From positions 1 to 39,900 of the forward strand of contig MPMX01000042.1 in the NCBI GenBank assembly GCA_002238725.1: a stretch of DNA of 39,900 nt. Reading direction: 5' to 3'. Origin of the DNA: Rhodospirillaceae bacterium bin65. Lineage in GTDB: Bacteria > Pseudomonadota > Alphaproteobacteria > Bin65. Positions within the stretch are counted from its first letter, which is position 1; every line of letters begins with the position of its first letter. This document shows, piece by piece, positions 14,904 through 22,777 of the stretch. The notes beneath the pieces are model-generated. The model made no database searches. It had not been told where the DNA came from and worked only from the letters and a program-made list of their open reading frames with translations. The position numbers and the translations under genes were made by a program.

Positions 14904-17519
14904 ATGGCCGAAGCAGCCGCGCAACGCGTATCGGCGGAGGAACTGGTCAGTAGCGTCGACACCGGCGGGCGCGCGCCCACGGGGTGGCAGCGCAACCTGA
15001 TCCCGGGCATCGCCTTTATCTGGGCGCTGTTTCAGCTCTACATCGCTTCGGCGCTGCCCTTCACCCTGCAGGAATGGACCGGCCTGCCCTTCGTTGTGCC
15101 CAACACCGAAGCGCGCATGATCCATCTCGCCTTCGGCCTGCTGCTCGCCGCCTTCGCCTTCCCGCTGCTGAAGCGCAGCCCGCGCCACACCATCCCCTGG
15201 TACGACTGGTTGCTGGCGGCGGTCGGCATCGTCTCCTGCCTCTACATGATGGTTGACCGGAACGAACTGGCCGAACGCGCCGGCGTGCCGACGGATACCG
15301 ACCTCGTCATCGCGAGCTGCGGCATGATCGTGCTGGCGATCGCCGTCTACCGCGCGCTCGGCCTGCCGCTGGTCATGGTCGCCTCGGTCTTCGTGCTCTA
15401 CGTCTTCTTCGGCGATGCCAGATGGCTGCCGGACGCCGTCCAGTGGAAGGGCGCGTCCTTCGGCAAGGCGATGTGGCATTTCTGGATGCAGACCGAGGGC
15501 GTCTTCGGCGTCGCGCTCGGCGTTTCGGCATCGCTGATCTTCCTGTTCGTCATGTTCGGCGCGATCCTGGAAAAGGCGGGCGCCGGCAACTTCTTCATCA
15601 AGATCGCCTTCGCCCTGCTCGGCGACCGGCGCGGCGGCCCGGCCAAAGCCGCCGTCGTCGCCTCGGCCCTGAGCGGCCTCTATTCCGGCTCGTCGATCGC
15701 CAACACGGTGACGACCGGCACCTTCACGATCCCGCTGATGAAGCGCACGGGCTTCTCGCCGGAAAAGGCCGGCGCCGTCGAGGTCGCTTCCTCGACCAAC
15801 GGGCAGCTGACCCCGCCGGTCATGGGCGCCGCGGCCTTCCTGATCGCCGAGTTCACCGGCGTCAGCTACACGGAAATCATCAAGCACGCCCTGATCCCGG
15901 CGCTCGTGTCCTACATCGCGCTGGTCTACATCGTGCATCTGGAAGCCCTGAAACTGGGGCTGAAGGGCCTGCCGAAACCGTCGACCGCGATGACGGTCGC
16001 GCAGAAACTGATCGGCTTCCTCAGCGGCTTCATCGGCATCGCCCTGCTCGGAATCGCGGTCTATTTCGGCCTCGGCTGGATCAAGGTCGTTGCGCCCGAT
16101 GCAGCGTTCTTCGTCGTCATGGTGCTGGCGGCGGCCGCCTATCTCGTCCTGCTCTGGCTCGCGTCGCGCCAGCCGGACCTCGTGGTCGATCCGCCGGATG
16201 CGCCGATCACCGAACTGCCGCGCGCCGGCGCAACGGCGATCACCGGCCTCTACTATGTCCTGCCGATCGTCATCCTGATCTGGTGCATCGTGCTGGAGCG
16301 GCTGTCGCCGTCGCTCTCGGCCTTCTGGGCGACCATCGCGATGATCGCCGTCACGTTGACCCAGCATCCCCTGAAAGCCCTGTTCCGCGGCACCGGCAAT
16401 CTGGGCAGCGCCTTCCGGCAGAGCGTCGGCGAATTGGTCGACGGCATGATCTCCGGTTCGCGCAACATGATCGGCATCGGCGTCGCGACCGGCGCGGCCG
16501 GCATCATCGTCGGCACGATCTCGCTGACCGGGGCGCATCAGGTGGTCGGCGAATTCGTCGAGTTCCTGTCCGGCGGCAGCCTGATCATCATGCTGCTGCT
16601 GGTCGCCGTCATGAGCCTGATCCTGGGCATGGGGCTGCCGACGACCGCCAACTATATCGTCGTCTCGTCCCTGATGGCGCCGGTGATCGTGGCGCTGGGC
16701 GCCAAGAGCGGCCTGATCGTGCCGCTGATCGCGGTCCATCTGTTCGTCTTCTATTTCGGCATTCTGGCCGACGATACGCCGCCCGTAGGCCTTGCCGCCT
16801 TCGCCGCCGCCGCCATCTCCGGCGGCGACCCGATCCGCACCGGCGTCCAGGGCTTCATGTACGACATCCGGACCGCTCTGCTGCCGTTCCTGTTCATCTT
16901 CAACACGGAGTTGCTGCTGATCGACGTTTCGGCGGGGAAGGCGGTGATCGTCTTTGTCGTTGCGGTTGCCGCCATGATGCTGTTTGCGGCGGCGACCCAG
17001 GGCTATTTCTTCGCCCGCAACCGGATCTGGGAGACCGCCATACTGCTGCTGGTCGCCTTCAGCCTGTTCCGGCCGGGCTTCTGGCTCGACCAGGTCGAAC
17101 CGGAATTTGCCGAGCGGCCGGGCGCCGAAATCGTGCAGGTGGCCGAGAAGGTGCCCCAGGGCGGCACGCTGCGGGTGACGATATCCGGGCCCAACTTCAA
17201 CGATCCCGACCGGATCGACGAAACCACGGCAACCATCCCCTTCGGCAAGCCGGGTCCGGGCCTCGCGCGGCTGCGCGCCGCCGGGCTGCTCGTTATGGTC
17301 GAGGAAGGCGAGGCCAGGATGGAAGAGCCGCTGCCCACCAGCCCGCTCAAGGCGCTCGCCAGGGCCTACGATTTCTATGGCGACACGCCGACGACGATCA
17401 AGACGATCCTGGTCCCGAACGTGCGGATGGCGAAGGAGATCTTCTACATCCCGGCGCTGCTGCTGCTGATTTTCGTGATCCTGCTCCAGCGCCGCCGCCA
17501 GACCCAGCCGGCCTTCTGA
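14904..17519 (+). CDS. TRAP transporter fused permease (DctQ+DctM) with C-terminal DUF3394-like domain
   Basis: 871 residues, many transmembrane helices. The first about 180 residues carry four to five helices equivalent to the small DctQ subunit; the DctM part follows with SSTNGQLTPPVMGAAAFLIAEFTG and LGMGLPTTANYIVVSSLMAPVI, both diagnostic of TAXI-type fused permeases. After the last transport helix a soluble segment (about 715-840, starting FRPGFWLDQVEPEF) matches what is usually called DUF3394, and a final helix (FYIPALLLLIFVILLQ) ends in a basic tail. Uses an ion gradient to import the ligand delivered by the upstream binding protein. GAGGAG precedes the ATG. No periplasmic signal peptide. 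Confidence 0.93.
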   Translation: MAEAAAQRVSAEELVSSVDTGGRAPTGWQRNLIPGIAFIWALFQLYIASALPFTLQEWTGLPFVVPNTEARMIHLAFGLLLAAFAFPLLKRSPRHTIPWYDWLLAAVGIVSCLYMMVDRNELAERAGVPTDTDLVIASCGMIVLAIAVYRALGLPLVMVASVFVLYVFFGDARWLPDAVQWKGASFGKAMWHFWMQTEGVFGVALGVSASLIFLFVMFGAILEKAGAGNFFIKIAFALLGDRRGGPAKAAVVASALSGLYSGSSIANTVTTGTFTIPLMKRTGFSPEKAGAVEVASSTNGQLTPPVMGAAAFLIAEFTGVSYTEIIKHALIPALVSYIALVYIVHLEALKLGLKGLPKPSTAMTVAQKLIGFLSGFIGIALLGIAVYFGLGWIKVVAPDAAFFVVMVLAAAAYLVLLWLASRQPDLVVDPPDAPITELPRAGATAITGLYYVLPIVILIWCIVLERLSPSLSAFWATIAMIAVTLTQHPLKALFRGTGNLGSAFRQSVGELVDGMISGSRNMIGIGVATGAAGIIVGTISLTGAHQVVGEFVEFLSGGSLIIMLLLVAVMSLILGMGLPTTANYIVVSSLMAPVIVALGAKSGLIVPLIAVHLFVFYFGILADDTPPVGLAAFAAAAISGGDPIRTGVQGFMYDIRTALLPFLFIFNTELLLIDVSAGKAVIVFVVAVAAMMLFAAATQGYFFARNRIWETAILLLVAFSLFRPGFWLDQVEPEFAERPGAEIVQVAEKVPQGGTLRVTISGPNFNDPDRIDETTATIPFGKPGPGLARLRAAGLLVMVEEGEARMEEPLPTSPLKALARAYDFYGDTPTTIKTILVPNVRMAKEIFYIPALLLLIFVILLQRRRQTQPAF

Positions 17520-17584
17520 GCCGCCGGGCGCGCGGATTCGCAGGGACAACTTCGCAAACGGCGGCAAGCGTCCGCGGCGCTGTA

Positions 17585-17714
17585 CCTCCCCCTCTTCCGA
17601 GGGGGAGGCCAGGTCGTAAGACGCGCTTCGCCGCAAGGCGAATCCTCCGGCAGCCCAAGGCACCCCCATCGACCGCGCTACGCGCGGCCACTTCCCCCGC
17701 TGAAGCGGGGGAAG
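17585..17714. repeat. Four-hairpin REP-like repeat cluster
   Basis: Four perfect hairpins in 130 bp: a 10-bp CCTCCCCCTC stem with TTCC loop (17585-17608); TTCGCC-GCAA-GGCGAA (17627-17642); CCGCGC-TAC-GCGCGG (17673-17687); and a 10-bp CTTCCCCCGC stem with TGAA loop (17691-17714). The element fills the gap between the convergent permease and ligase genes and could act as a bidirectional terminator or transcript stabiliser. Repeats with 'CCTCCCCCT...AGGGGGAGG' ends are common in alphaproteobacterial genomes; copy number here is unknown. Confidence 0.75.
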
Positions 17715-17770
17715 GATATTTTGCGCGGCCTCGCTTCATTGCAGACCGAGCCGCAAGTGAGCATGACCCG

Positions 17771-18907
17771 CTACAGCCCGGCGACGGTTTCCTCGACAAG
17801 CTGCGTTACCACCGCCCCGATCGCGACCTCCGGCGCCAGCCCGTCGGCGAGGCCGGCCTCATAAGTCTGCACCTGCCGCCGGGCGCTGGTGCCGCGGGCC
17901 AGGATCGAGCGGGTATGCTCGATTTCGGCCAGGCAGCCGAAATGTTCGGCGTCCGGCCGGGTCATTTCCAGCAGCTCTTCCAGCAGGTCGGCGAAGGGCA
18001 CCATGCGCCGGATGCCGAAATCGATCAGCTCGCCGTCGCAGCCGTAGCGCTGGGCCCTCCAGCGGTTCTCGCGGATCAGCATGTTGGCGTAACGGCGCCA
18101 GCGCTGGTTCTGCCGCCGCAACCGCCACAGCATGCGCAGGATGCAGCGGTAGAGCGCGGCGATCGCCACCGTGTCCGCCAGCCTCGGGCACAGGTCGCAG
18201 ATGCGCATTTCGAGGGTCGGGAAGCGGGCGGACGGGCGGATGTCCCACCAGATCTTCGTCGGCTCGTCGATGATGCCGGCCTCGATCAGCATCTGCACAT
18301 GGCGGTTGTATTCGCCGAAACTCTCGAATTGTTCGGGCAGGCCGGTGCGCGGAAGCTCGTCCCAGACGGCGAGCCGGTAGCTGCGCAGCCCGGTGTCCTT
18401 GCCCTGCCAGAAGGGCGATGACGTGCTGAGCGCCAGCAGGTGGGGCAGGAAATAGGAGACCTGGTTCATCAGGTCGATGCGCAGGTCGTCGTCGTCGATC
18501 CCGACATGGACGTGCATGCCGCTGATGACCAGGCGCCGGACCACGCCCTGCAGGTCTTCGGCAAGCATGGCGTAACGGTCTTTCTCGGTCCGCTTCTGCT
18601 CGCCCCACGCGGCGAAGGGATGGGTCGAGGCCGCCATGATGGCGAGGCCGTGTTTCTCCGCGACGCCGGAGACCGTCTTGCGCAGGCGGCGCAGGTCGGC
18701 GGCGGCCTCCTGCATCGTGCTGCACACCCGTGTGCCGATCTCGATCTGCGCGCGCAGGAACTCCGGCGCGACCTGGGCGCCGAGCAGGTCTTCGCATTCG
18801 GCGAACAGGGCCTCCGGCGGATCGGCGGCGAGGTTGAGCGTTTCCCGGTCGATCAGGAGGTATTCCTCCTCGATGCCGATGGTAAAGCTGGGTTCGCTGA
18901 GCGCCAT
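17771..18907 (-). CDS. YbdK-type carboxylate-amine ligase (glutamate-cysteine ligase family 2)
   Basis: 378 residues. N-terminal FTIGIEEEYLLID is the GCS2 signature, the clustered Glu binding Mg-ATP; ISGMHVHVGIDD, STSSPFWQGKDTGLRSYR and WWDIRPSARFPTLEMRICD complete the active-site core. E. coli YbdK shows only weak gamma-glutamylcysteine synthetase activity, and the natural substrates of this family are mostly unknown. A very good AGGAGG stands 8 nt before the ATG. The gene is 21 bp downstream of an N-formylglutamate amidohydrolase-like gene, so both are probably translated from one message. That pairing suggests making and hydrolysing amide bonds on a glutamate-like compound; this is inference. 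Confidence 0.88.
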   Translation of the reverse strand: MALSEPSFTIGIEEEYLLIDRETLNLAADPPEALFAECEDLLGAQVAPEFLRAQIEIGTRVCSTMQEAAADLRRLRKTVSGVAEKHGLAIMAASTHPFAAWGEQKRTEKDRYAMLAEDLQGVVRRLVISGMHVHVGIDDDDLRIDLMNQVSYFLPHLLALSTSSPFWQGKDTGLRSYRLAVWDELPRTGLPEQFESFGEYNRHVQMLIEAGIIDEPTKIWWDIRPSARFPTLEMRICDLCPRLADTVAIAALYRCILRMLWRLRRQNQRWRRYANMLIRENRWRAQRYGCDGELIDFGIRRMVPFADLLEELLEMTRPDAEHFGCLAEIEHTRSILARGTSARRQVQTYEAGLADGLAPEVAIGAVVTQLVEETVAGL

Positions 18908-18928
18908 GGTGCGATCCTCCTGCGCCCG

Positions 18929-19738
18929 TCAGGACGGCGGTAGCCTCTCGAAGGCGGCCTGCAACGCGTCGCCGACGATCCCGGACCATCGCGCCGCGCC
19001 GGCGGCATCGGCAATCAGGTCCTGGCGGATTTCGACCAGCAGGTGCGGCAGGCGCCGCAATTCGCCGTGGCGGTGCACGGTGTAGCCGAAATTGTTGCGC
19101 GCGCTGTAGGGCTGGTTATCGCCGACGGTGACGTCGCCGCGCGCCGCCAGAGCCGCCATGAAGGGCAGGGCGATGCGGCCGTCCCGGTTCCACAGCGCGC
19201 CGACATGCCAGGGCCGCGTCCGGCCTTCGAACACCGGCGTGAAGCTGTGGATGGAGACGAAGGCGTGGAACGGCGGATCGCGTTCCCGGTCCAGCTGGCG
19301 TTCGATCTCGGCATGGTAGGGCGTCATGATCCGGTCGGCCCGGGCGGCGGCGGCCTGCGGGTCCAGGTTCCGGTTGCCTGGAATCGGCACGCCGTCGCTG
19401 ACGTTGGCAATCGAGGTCGCGTCGGAGAGGTGGCGGTTGCAGTCGATGACCAGCCGCGAATAGCCGGACTTGACCAGCGGTGCATCGAACCGGTCGGAGA
19501 TCAGGTCCGCCACCGCCGCGGCGCCGATGTCCCAGGCGATGTGCTCCTGCAACCGGTCCTCGCCGAGGCCGAGGGCGCCAAGCGCTTCGGGCACCCGGTT
19601 GCTGGCGTGATCGCAGACGAACAGCGTCTGCCCGCGGCCGCCGCCGTTCGCCACCGAATAGGGCGGCGGATCGGCCGGGCCGAGCAGGGCCGGCGCCGCG
19701 ACTCCGTCGAACATCGCCTGAGCGCGAGCGCCGGACAC
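18929..19738 (-). CDS. N-formylglutamate amidohydrolase family protein
   Basis: 269 residues. Zn-dependent amidohydrolase of the N-formylglutamate deformylase fold: LFVCDHASNRVPEALGAL (metal-binding Asp-His), HIAWDIGAAAVA (the 'H..D.G' motif), SGYSRLVIDCNR, and VSIHSFTPVF with the second His. It is not next to hut genes and differs from HutG, so the substrate is open. GTG is chosen as start: it directly abuts the TGA of the upstream Gfo/Idh gene (TGAGTG) and GGAG lies 9 nt before it. An ATG eight codons downstream is the alternative. Middle gene of a three-gene minus-strand group. Confidence 0.87.
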   Translation of the reverse strand: MSGARAQAMFDGVAAPALLGPADPPPYSVANGGGRGQTLFVCDHASNRVPEALGALGLGEDRLQEHIAWDIGAAAVADLISDRFDAPLVKSGYSRLVIDCNRHLSDATSIANVSDGVPIPGNRNLDPQAAAARADRIMTPYHAEIERQLDRERDPPFHAFVSIHSFTPVFEGRTRPWHVGALWNRDGRIALPFMAALAARGDVTVGDNQPYSARNNFGYTVHRHGELRRLPHLLVEIRQDLIADAAGAARWSGIVGDALQAAFERLPPS

Positions 19739-20677
19739 TCAGCGCAGCTCCCGGCGCCAAGCGCGCAACTGGTCGGTGACGGTCAGCGCCGCCGCCAGCA
19801 CGTCGCGGACGCTCTCGCCGCTCACGACCGGCGCGCGCCGGGTCCGCACGCAATCGAGAAAATCCGTACATTCCATCATGATCAGGTCGGCCTTGTCGTA
19901 TTGGCGCTGTTCGGCGCCGAAGGTCGGCGGCTCGTCCCTGCCGCCGGTGCGGTTCATCACGACGAGCCGGTTCTCCGCCATGTCGGCGACCATATAGGCA
20001 TTGCGCTGGAACACCCGCATCGTGCGCTGGATCTTCGAGCTCACCCGGCTGGCGGTCACGGTCGCGACGCAGCCGTTCTCGAAGCCGATCCGGGCGTTGG
20101 CGATGTCTTCGGCCGGGCCGACGACCGGCACGCCCACGGCGTCGATCTGCGTTATCGGACTGTTCACGAGGGTCATGATGTTGTCGATATCGTGCACCAT
20201 CATGTCCAGAATGACGCTCGTATCCGTGCCCCGGCCGCGATACTGCGAAATGCGCGTGCTCTCGATATAGCCGGGCCGGTCGGCCAGCTTCTTGACATCC
20301 TCGATGATCGGGCTGAAGCGCTCCAGATGGCCGACCTGCAGGATGCGCCCGCCGGCCTTTGCCGTGGCGATCAGGTCGTCGGCCTCTTCCAGAGTCTCGC
20401 AGATCGGCTTCTCGACCAGCACGTCCCTGCCGGCGTCCAGGCAGCGTTTCGCGATGGCGTGGTGGGTCGTGGTCGGCGTAACGACGCTCACCGCCTCGAC
20501 CCGGTCGAGCACGGCTTCGAGATCGGTGGCGGATTCGGCGCCTGTCGCGGCGGCGGCTTTTTCCGCCTGCGCGGCATCGGTGTCGACGACGGCGACAAGC
20601 TCCGCCGAGTCCAGCGCGGCGTATTTTTGGGCATGCAAGGCGCCGAAATAACCGCAGCCGACGACCGCCACGCGCAC
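19739..20677 (-). CDS. Gfo/Idh/MocA-family NAD(P)-dependent oxidoreductase
   Basis: 312 residues. A Rossmann domain at the N terminus (VAVVGCGYFGALHAQKY, VVDTD) is followed by VVTPTTTHHAIAKRCLDAGRDVLVEKPICET, the signature carrying the family's EKP motif with its catalytic-region Lys. The C-terminal alpha/beta domain contains ILDMMVHDIDNIM with the usual 'D...HDID' catalytic-site His. Family members oxidise or reduce sugars and related polyols. GTG at 20677 is used. The frame stays open upstream, and a better ribosome-binding sequence (GGGAGCAGG) stands before a CTG codon 16 codons earlier, so the true start may be upstream. Directly abuts the amidohydrolase gene. Confidence 0.88.
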   Translation of the reverse strand: MRVAVVGCGYFGALHAQKYAALDSAELVAVVDTDAAQAEKAAAATGAESATDLEAVLDRVEAVSVVTPTTTHHAIAKRCLDAGRDVLVEKPICETLEEADDLIATAKAGGRILQVGHLERFSPIIEDVKKLADRPGYIESTRISQYRGRGTDTSVILDMMVHDIDNIMTLVNSPITQIDAVGVPVVGPAEDIANARIGFENGCVATVTASRVSSKIQRTMRVFQRNAYMVADMAENRLVVMNRTGGRDEPPTFGAEQRQYDKADLIMMECTDFLDCVRTRRAPVVSGESVRDVLAAALTVTDQLRAWRRELR

Positions 20678-20782
20678 GGGGATCCCGCTATCGGATGCGC
20701 CGGTAATTGGATCGGTTTCAGACAGAACCCTGCTCCCGGCAATGACGCCTGAGCCCGGCCCGACCGGCGGATACCGGACGCT

Positions 20783-21637
20783 TCACTGCGCGTCGGCGAT
20801 AGCGACGATCCGCTGCATGGAGCGCAGCACGGGCTTTTCGATCAGCTTGCCCTGGTGAACGACAAGGCCGCCGTCGCCGGCCTCGAAGGCGGCGATGATC
20901 TCGCGCGCCCGGGCGACTTCTTCCTCGGCCGGGCTGAAGGTTTCGTTCAGAACCGGGATCTGCTTAGGATGGATCGCGGCCTTGCCCGTAAAGCCGAGGC
21001 TGGAACAGCGCCGGGCTTCCTCGCGCAGACCGTCCATATCCTCAAGGTCGAGCCACGGCACGTCGATCAGGTCGATTTCGGCGCCCGCCGCGGCGTGGAC
21101 GACCCGCGAACGGGCGAACAGCAGGTTCTCCCAATCGATGGTCGTGCGCAGATCGGCCGCCATGTCGATCGCGCCGAAGATCAACGAGCGCACCCGCCGG
21201 CTCGACCGCGCGATCTCGAACGCCTGGTCGAGCGCCTCGTTGGTTTCGATCATAACGTGCAGGACGGAGGCGGCGCCGGTTTCGCTCAGCACGTCGTCCA
21301 GCATGGCGACCTCTCCCAGGCTCTTGACCTTGGCGAGCATGAAGCCTGCGGGCGGGTTGGGCAGGTCCGCGAGCGCGGCGACATCCTTCAGGCCGTCCAG
21401 CGAATGCAGGCTGTTGATTCTGACCAGGGTTTCGGGGCCACCGGCATCCGGCGTGAAGTCGCGGAATATGCTCACCGCGCCGTCGCGCGCGGCGTCCTTG
21501 TCGTCGGGCGCGACGGCGTCTTCCAGGTCGACGCACACCATGTCGGCGCCGGTATCGAGCGCCTTGAGGCACATGCGCGGCTTGTTGCCCGGCGCAAAGA
21601 TCATGCTGCGGCGCGGGCGGTAACGGGTTTCGGGCAT
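20783..21637 (-). CDS. HpcH/HpaI-CitE-type acyl-CoA lyase family protein
   Basis: 284 residues, TIM-barrel of the citrate lyase beta subunit / malyl-CoA lyase family: MIFAPGNKPRMCLKAL, VCVDLEDAVAPDDKDAAR, ETLVRINSL (substrate-binding Arg), HVMIETNEAL (metal-binding Glu), FGAIDMAADLRTTI (metal-binding Asp), FTGKAAIHPKQIPVLNETFSPAEEEV at the C terminus. These enzymes cleave or form beta-hydroxyacyl-CoA bonds, or hydrolyse malyl-CoA. No citrate lyase alpha or gamma gene is near, so it is a stand-alone CitE-like enzyme. 105 bp before the Gfo/Idh gene on the same strand. The start is preceded by three tandem 14-mers, the last of which provides AGG for ribosome binding. Confidence 0.88.
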   Translation of the reverse strand: MPETRYRPRRSMIFAPGNKPRMCLKALDTGADMVCVDLEDAVAPDDKDAARDGAVSIFRDFTPDAGGPETLVRINSLHSLDGLKDVAALADLPNPPAGFMLAKVKSLGEVAMLDDVLSETGAASVLHVMIETNEALDQAFEIARSSRRVRSLIFGAIDMAADLRTTIDWENLLFARSRVVHAAAGAEIDLIDVPWLDLEDMDGLREEARRCSSLGFTGKAAIHPKQIPVLNETFSPAEEEVARAREIIAAFEAGDGGLVVHQGKLIEKPVLRSMQRIVAIADAQ

Positions 21638-21640
21638 GAC

Positions 21641-21682
21641 GACCTGCGGGATTCGGGCTGCGGGCTTCGGGCTGCGGGCTTC
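21641..21682. repeat. Three tandem 14-bp repeats in the leader of the CitE-like gene
   Basis: On the plus strand, GGGCTGCGGGCTTC occurs perfectly at 21655-21668 and 21669-21682. A degenerate third copy (11 of 14 matches) lies at 21641-21654, three bases upstream of the CitE-like start codon. The degenerate copy supplies the only AGG-type ribosome-binding bases, so copy-number changes would alter the leader. Confidence 0.75.
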
Positions 21683-21737
21683 GATGGCCGGCAGATTTAG
21701 AGCATTTGTCCGGGCCTGTTAATGCGGCCCTTGATCC

Positions 21738-21937
21738 CCGCTAGAGCTTGTCCGCTTTGAACAGAACCATGGCGGCGTGGCGTCCCTCGATACGCCCCGG
21801 ATAAAATCCGGGGCTACTCGGGATGAGGTGCTTTGAATTGTTGCTTATTGCTCAAACAATCCCCTCACCCTGAGCCTGTCGAATGGGCGGCTACTGTTGC
21901 ATCGCCGGTTCCGATAGAATTGGGCACGCTCTAGCGG
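21738..21937. repeat. 200-bp MITE-like element with 16-bp terminal inverted repeats
   Basis: Left end CCGCTAGAGCTTGTCC (21738-21753) and the reverse complement of the right end (21922-21937) agree at 14 of 16 bases. Inside are a perfect 9-bp hairpin GCCCCGGAT-AAA-ATCCGGGGC (21794-21814) and a 'CCTGAGCCTGTCGAA' segment seen in widespread alphaproteobacterial intergenic repeats. No coding capacity is visible. The right terminal repeat contains the TAG stop codon of the cobalamin adenosyltransferase gene. A partial relative of the end sequence (TAGAGCATTTGTCC) occurs just outside, near 21700. Confidence 0.65.
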
Positions 21938-22500
21938 TTTGCTCCCGGCGTCCACAGCACGTCGTCGGCGCCGTTGCCGTTGTGCGCCCGCGCCATGACG
22001 AACAGATGGTCCGACAGCCGGTTGATGTAGGCGATAGCTAGGGGATTGACGGTTTCCTGCTCTGCCAGCGCCGTCATCTCCCGCTCGGCGCGCCGCGCGA
22101 CGGTGCGGGCGAGGTGCAGCCAGGACGAGAGCGCAGAGCCGCCGGGCAGGATGAAGGATTTGAGCGGCGGAATGCTCGCGTTCATCGCGTCGATCTCCGC
22201 CTCCAGCCGGTCGACCTGGGATTGCGCCATGCGCAGGGGCGGCCATTTTGGGTCTTCCTCGTGCGGCGTGCACAGGTCGGCGCCAAGGTCGAACAGGTCG
22301 TTCTGGATCCGGGCGAGCATGGCGTCGGCGGTGTCGTCGCCGGCCGCGTGGCGCCGCGCCAGGCCGAGAACGCTGTTGCATTCGTCGACCGAGCCATAGG
22401 CCGCGACCCGGCCGTCGTGCTTCGGCACCCGCGCGCCGTTGCCCAGGCTGGTCAGCCCCTTGTCGCCGCCGCGGGTGTAGATCTTGTCCAGCTTGACCAT
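21931..22500 (-). CDS. PduO-type cob(I)alamin adenosyltransferase
   Basis: 189 residues. It transfers adenosyl from ATP to cob(I)alamin to make coenzyme B12. The N-terminal KIYTRGGDKGLTSLGNG is the ATP-binding loop of the family (T-R-x-G-D-x-G-x-T). YGSVDECNSVLGLARRH follows, and W126-L-H-L-A-R-T-V-A-R-R-A-E-R-E is the conserved helix with the ATP-contacting Arg and Glu; then NRLSDHLFVMAR. Complete, but its stop codon lies inside the terminal inverted repeat of the adjacent 200-bp element, so the last residues (TPGANR) may have been reset by the insertion. 7 bp downstream of the twin-helix small protein gene, a pairing common in alphaproteobacteria. Confidence 0.93.
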   Translation of the reverse strand: MVKLDKIYTRGGDKGLTSLGNGARVPKHDGRVAAYGSVDECNSVLGLARRHAAGDDTADAMLARIQNDLFDLGADLCTPHEEDPKWPPLRMAQSQVDRLEAEIDAMNASIPPLKSFILPGGSALSSWLHLARTVARRAEREMTALAEQETVNPLAIAYINRLSDHLFVMARAHNGNGADDVLWTPGANR

Positions 22501-22507
22501 GACGCGC

Positions 22508-22705
22508 CTAACTCTGGTACACGGCGAAGAGCAGCAGCAGAAGAACCACCGCGACCAGCTGCAGGCCGACCCGGGCGCGCATCAGCTTGTTGCCCCACCG
22601 GGCGTTGGCCTCGCCGCCCCGGCCCATCAGGATGACGCCGGTGAACAGCACGGCGATCACGCCGATCAGGGCGATGACGGTGAGCACGATGAGAACGGTC
22701 TTCAT
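22508..22705 (-). CDS. Twin transmembrane helix small protein (HIG1-like)
   Basis: 65 residues with two transmembrane helices: about 4-27 (VLIVLTVIALIGVIAVLFTGVILM) and 45-62 (VGLQLVAVVLLLLLFAVY). They are joined by a loop GRGGEANARWGNKLMRAR, whose N-K-L-M-R-x-R motif is the conserved part of the HIG1-related small proteins of alphaproteobacteria. Relatives are associated with cytochrome oxidase in mitochondria; the bacterial role is not established. Upstream of the adenosyltransferase gene by 7 bp and probably co-transcribed. No good ribosome-binding site is visible at this ATG. Confidence 0.85.
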   Translation of the reverse strand: MKTVLIVLTVIALIGVIAVLFTGVILMGRGGEANARWGNKLMRARVGLQLVAVVLLLLLFAVYQS

Positions 22706-22777
22706 CGCGACAGACTAGGGGCGTTACCGTGCCGGGGCCAGCGCGACTGACTGGCGCGACCCCTCGCCGGGAATTTT

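Noticed and set aside
14796..17669. A 957-codon minus-strand open frame opposite the TRAP permease
   Set aside because: Gln/Asp/His/Arg-rich repetitive composition is the mirror of hydrophobic codons of the permease; no ribosome-binding site or homology pattern.
18929..19738. HutG of histidine degradation
   Set aside because: No other hut gene is present and the gene is paired with a carboxylate-amine ligase; only family-level naming is justified.
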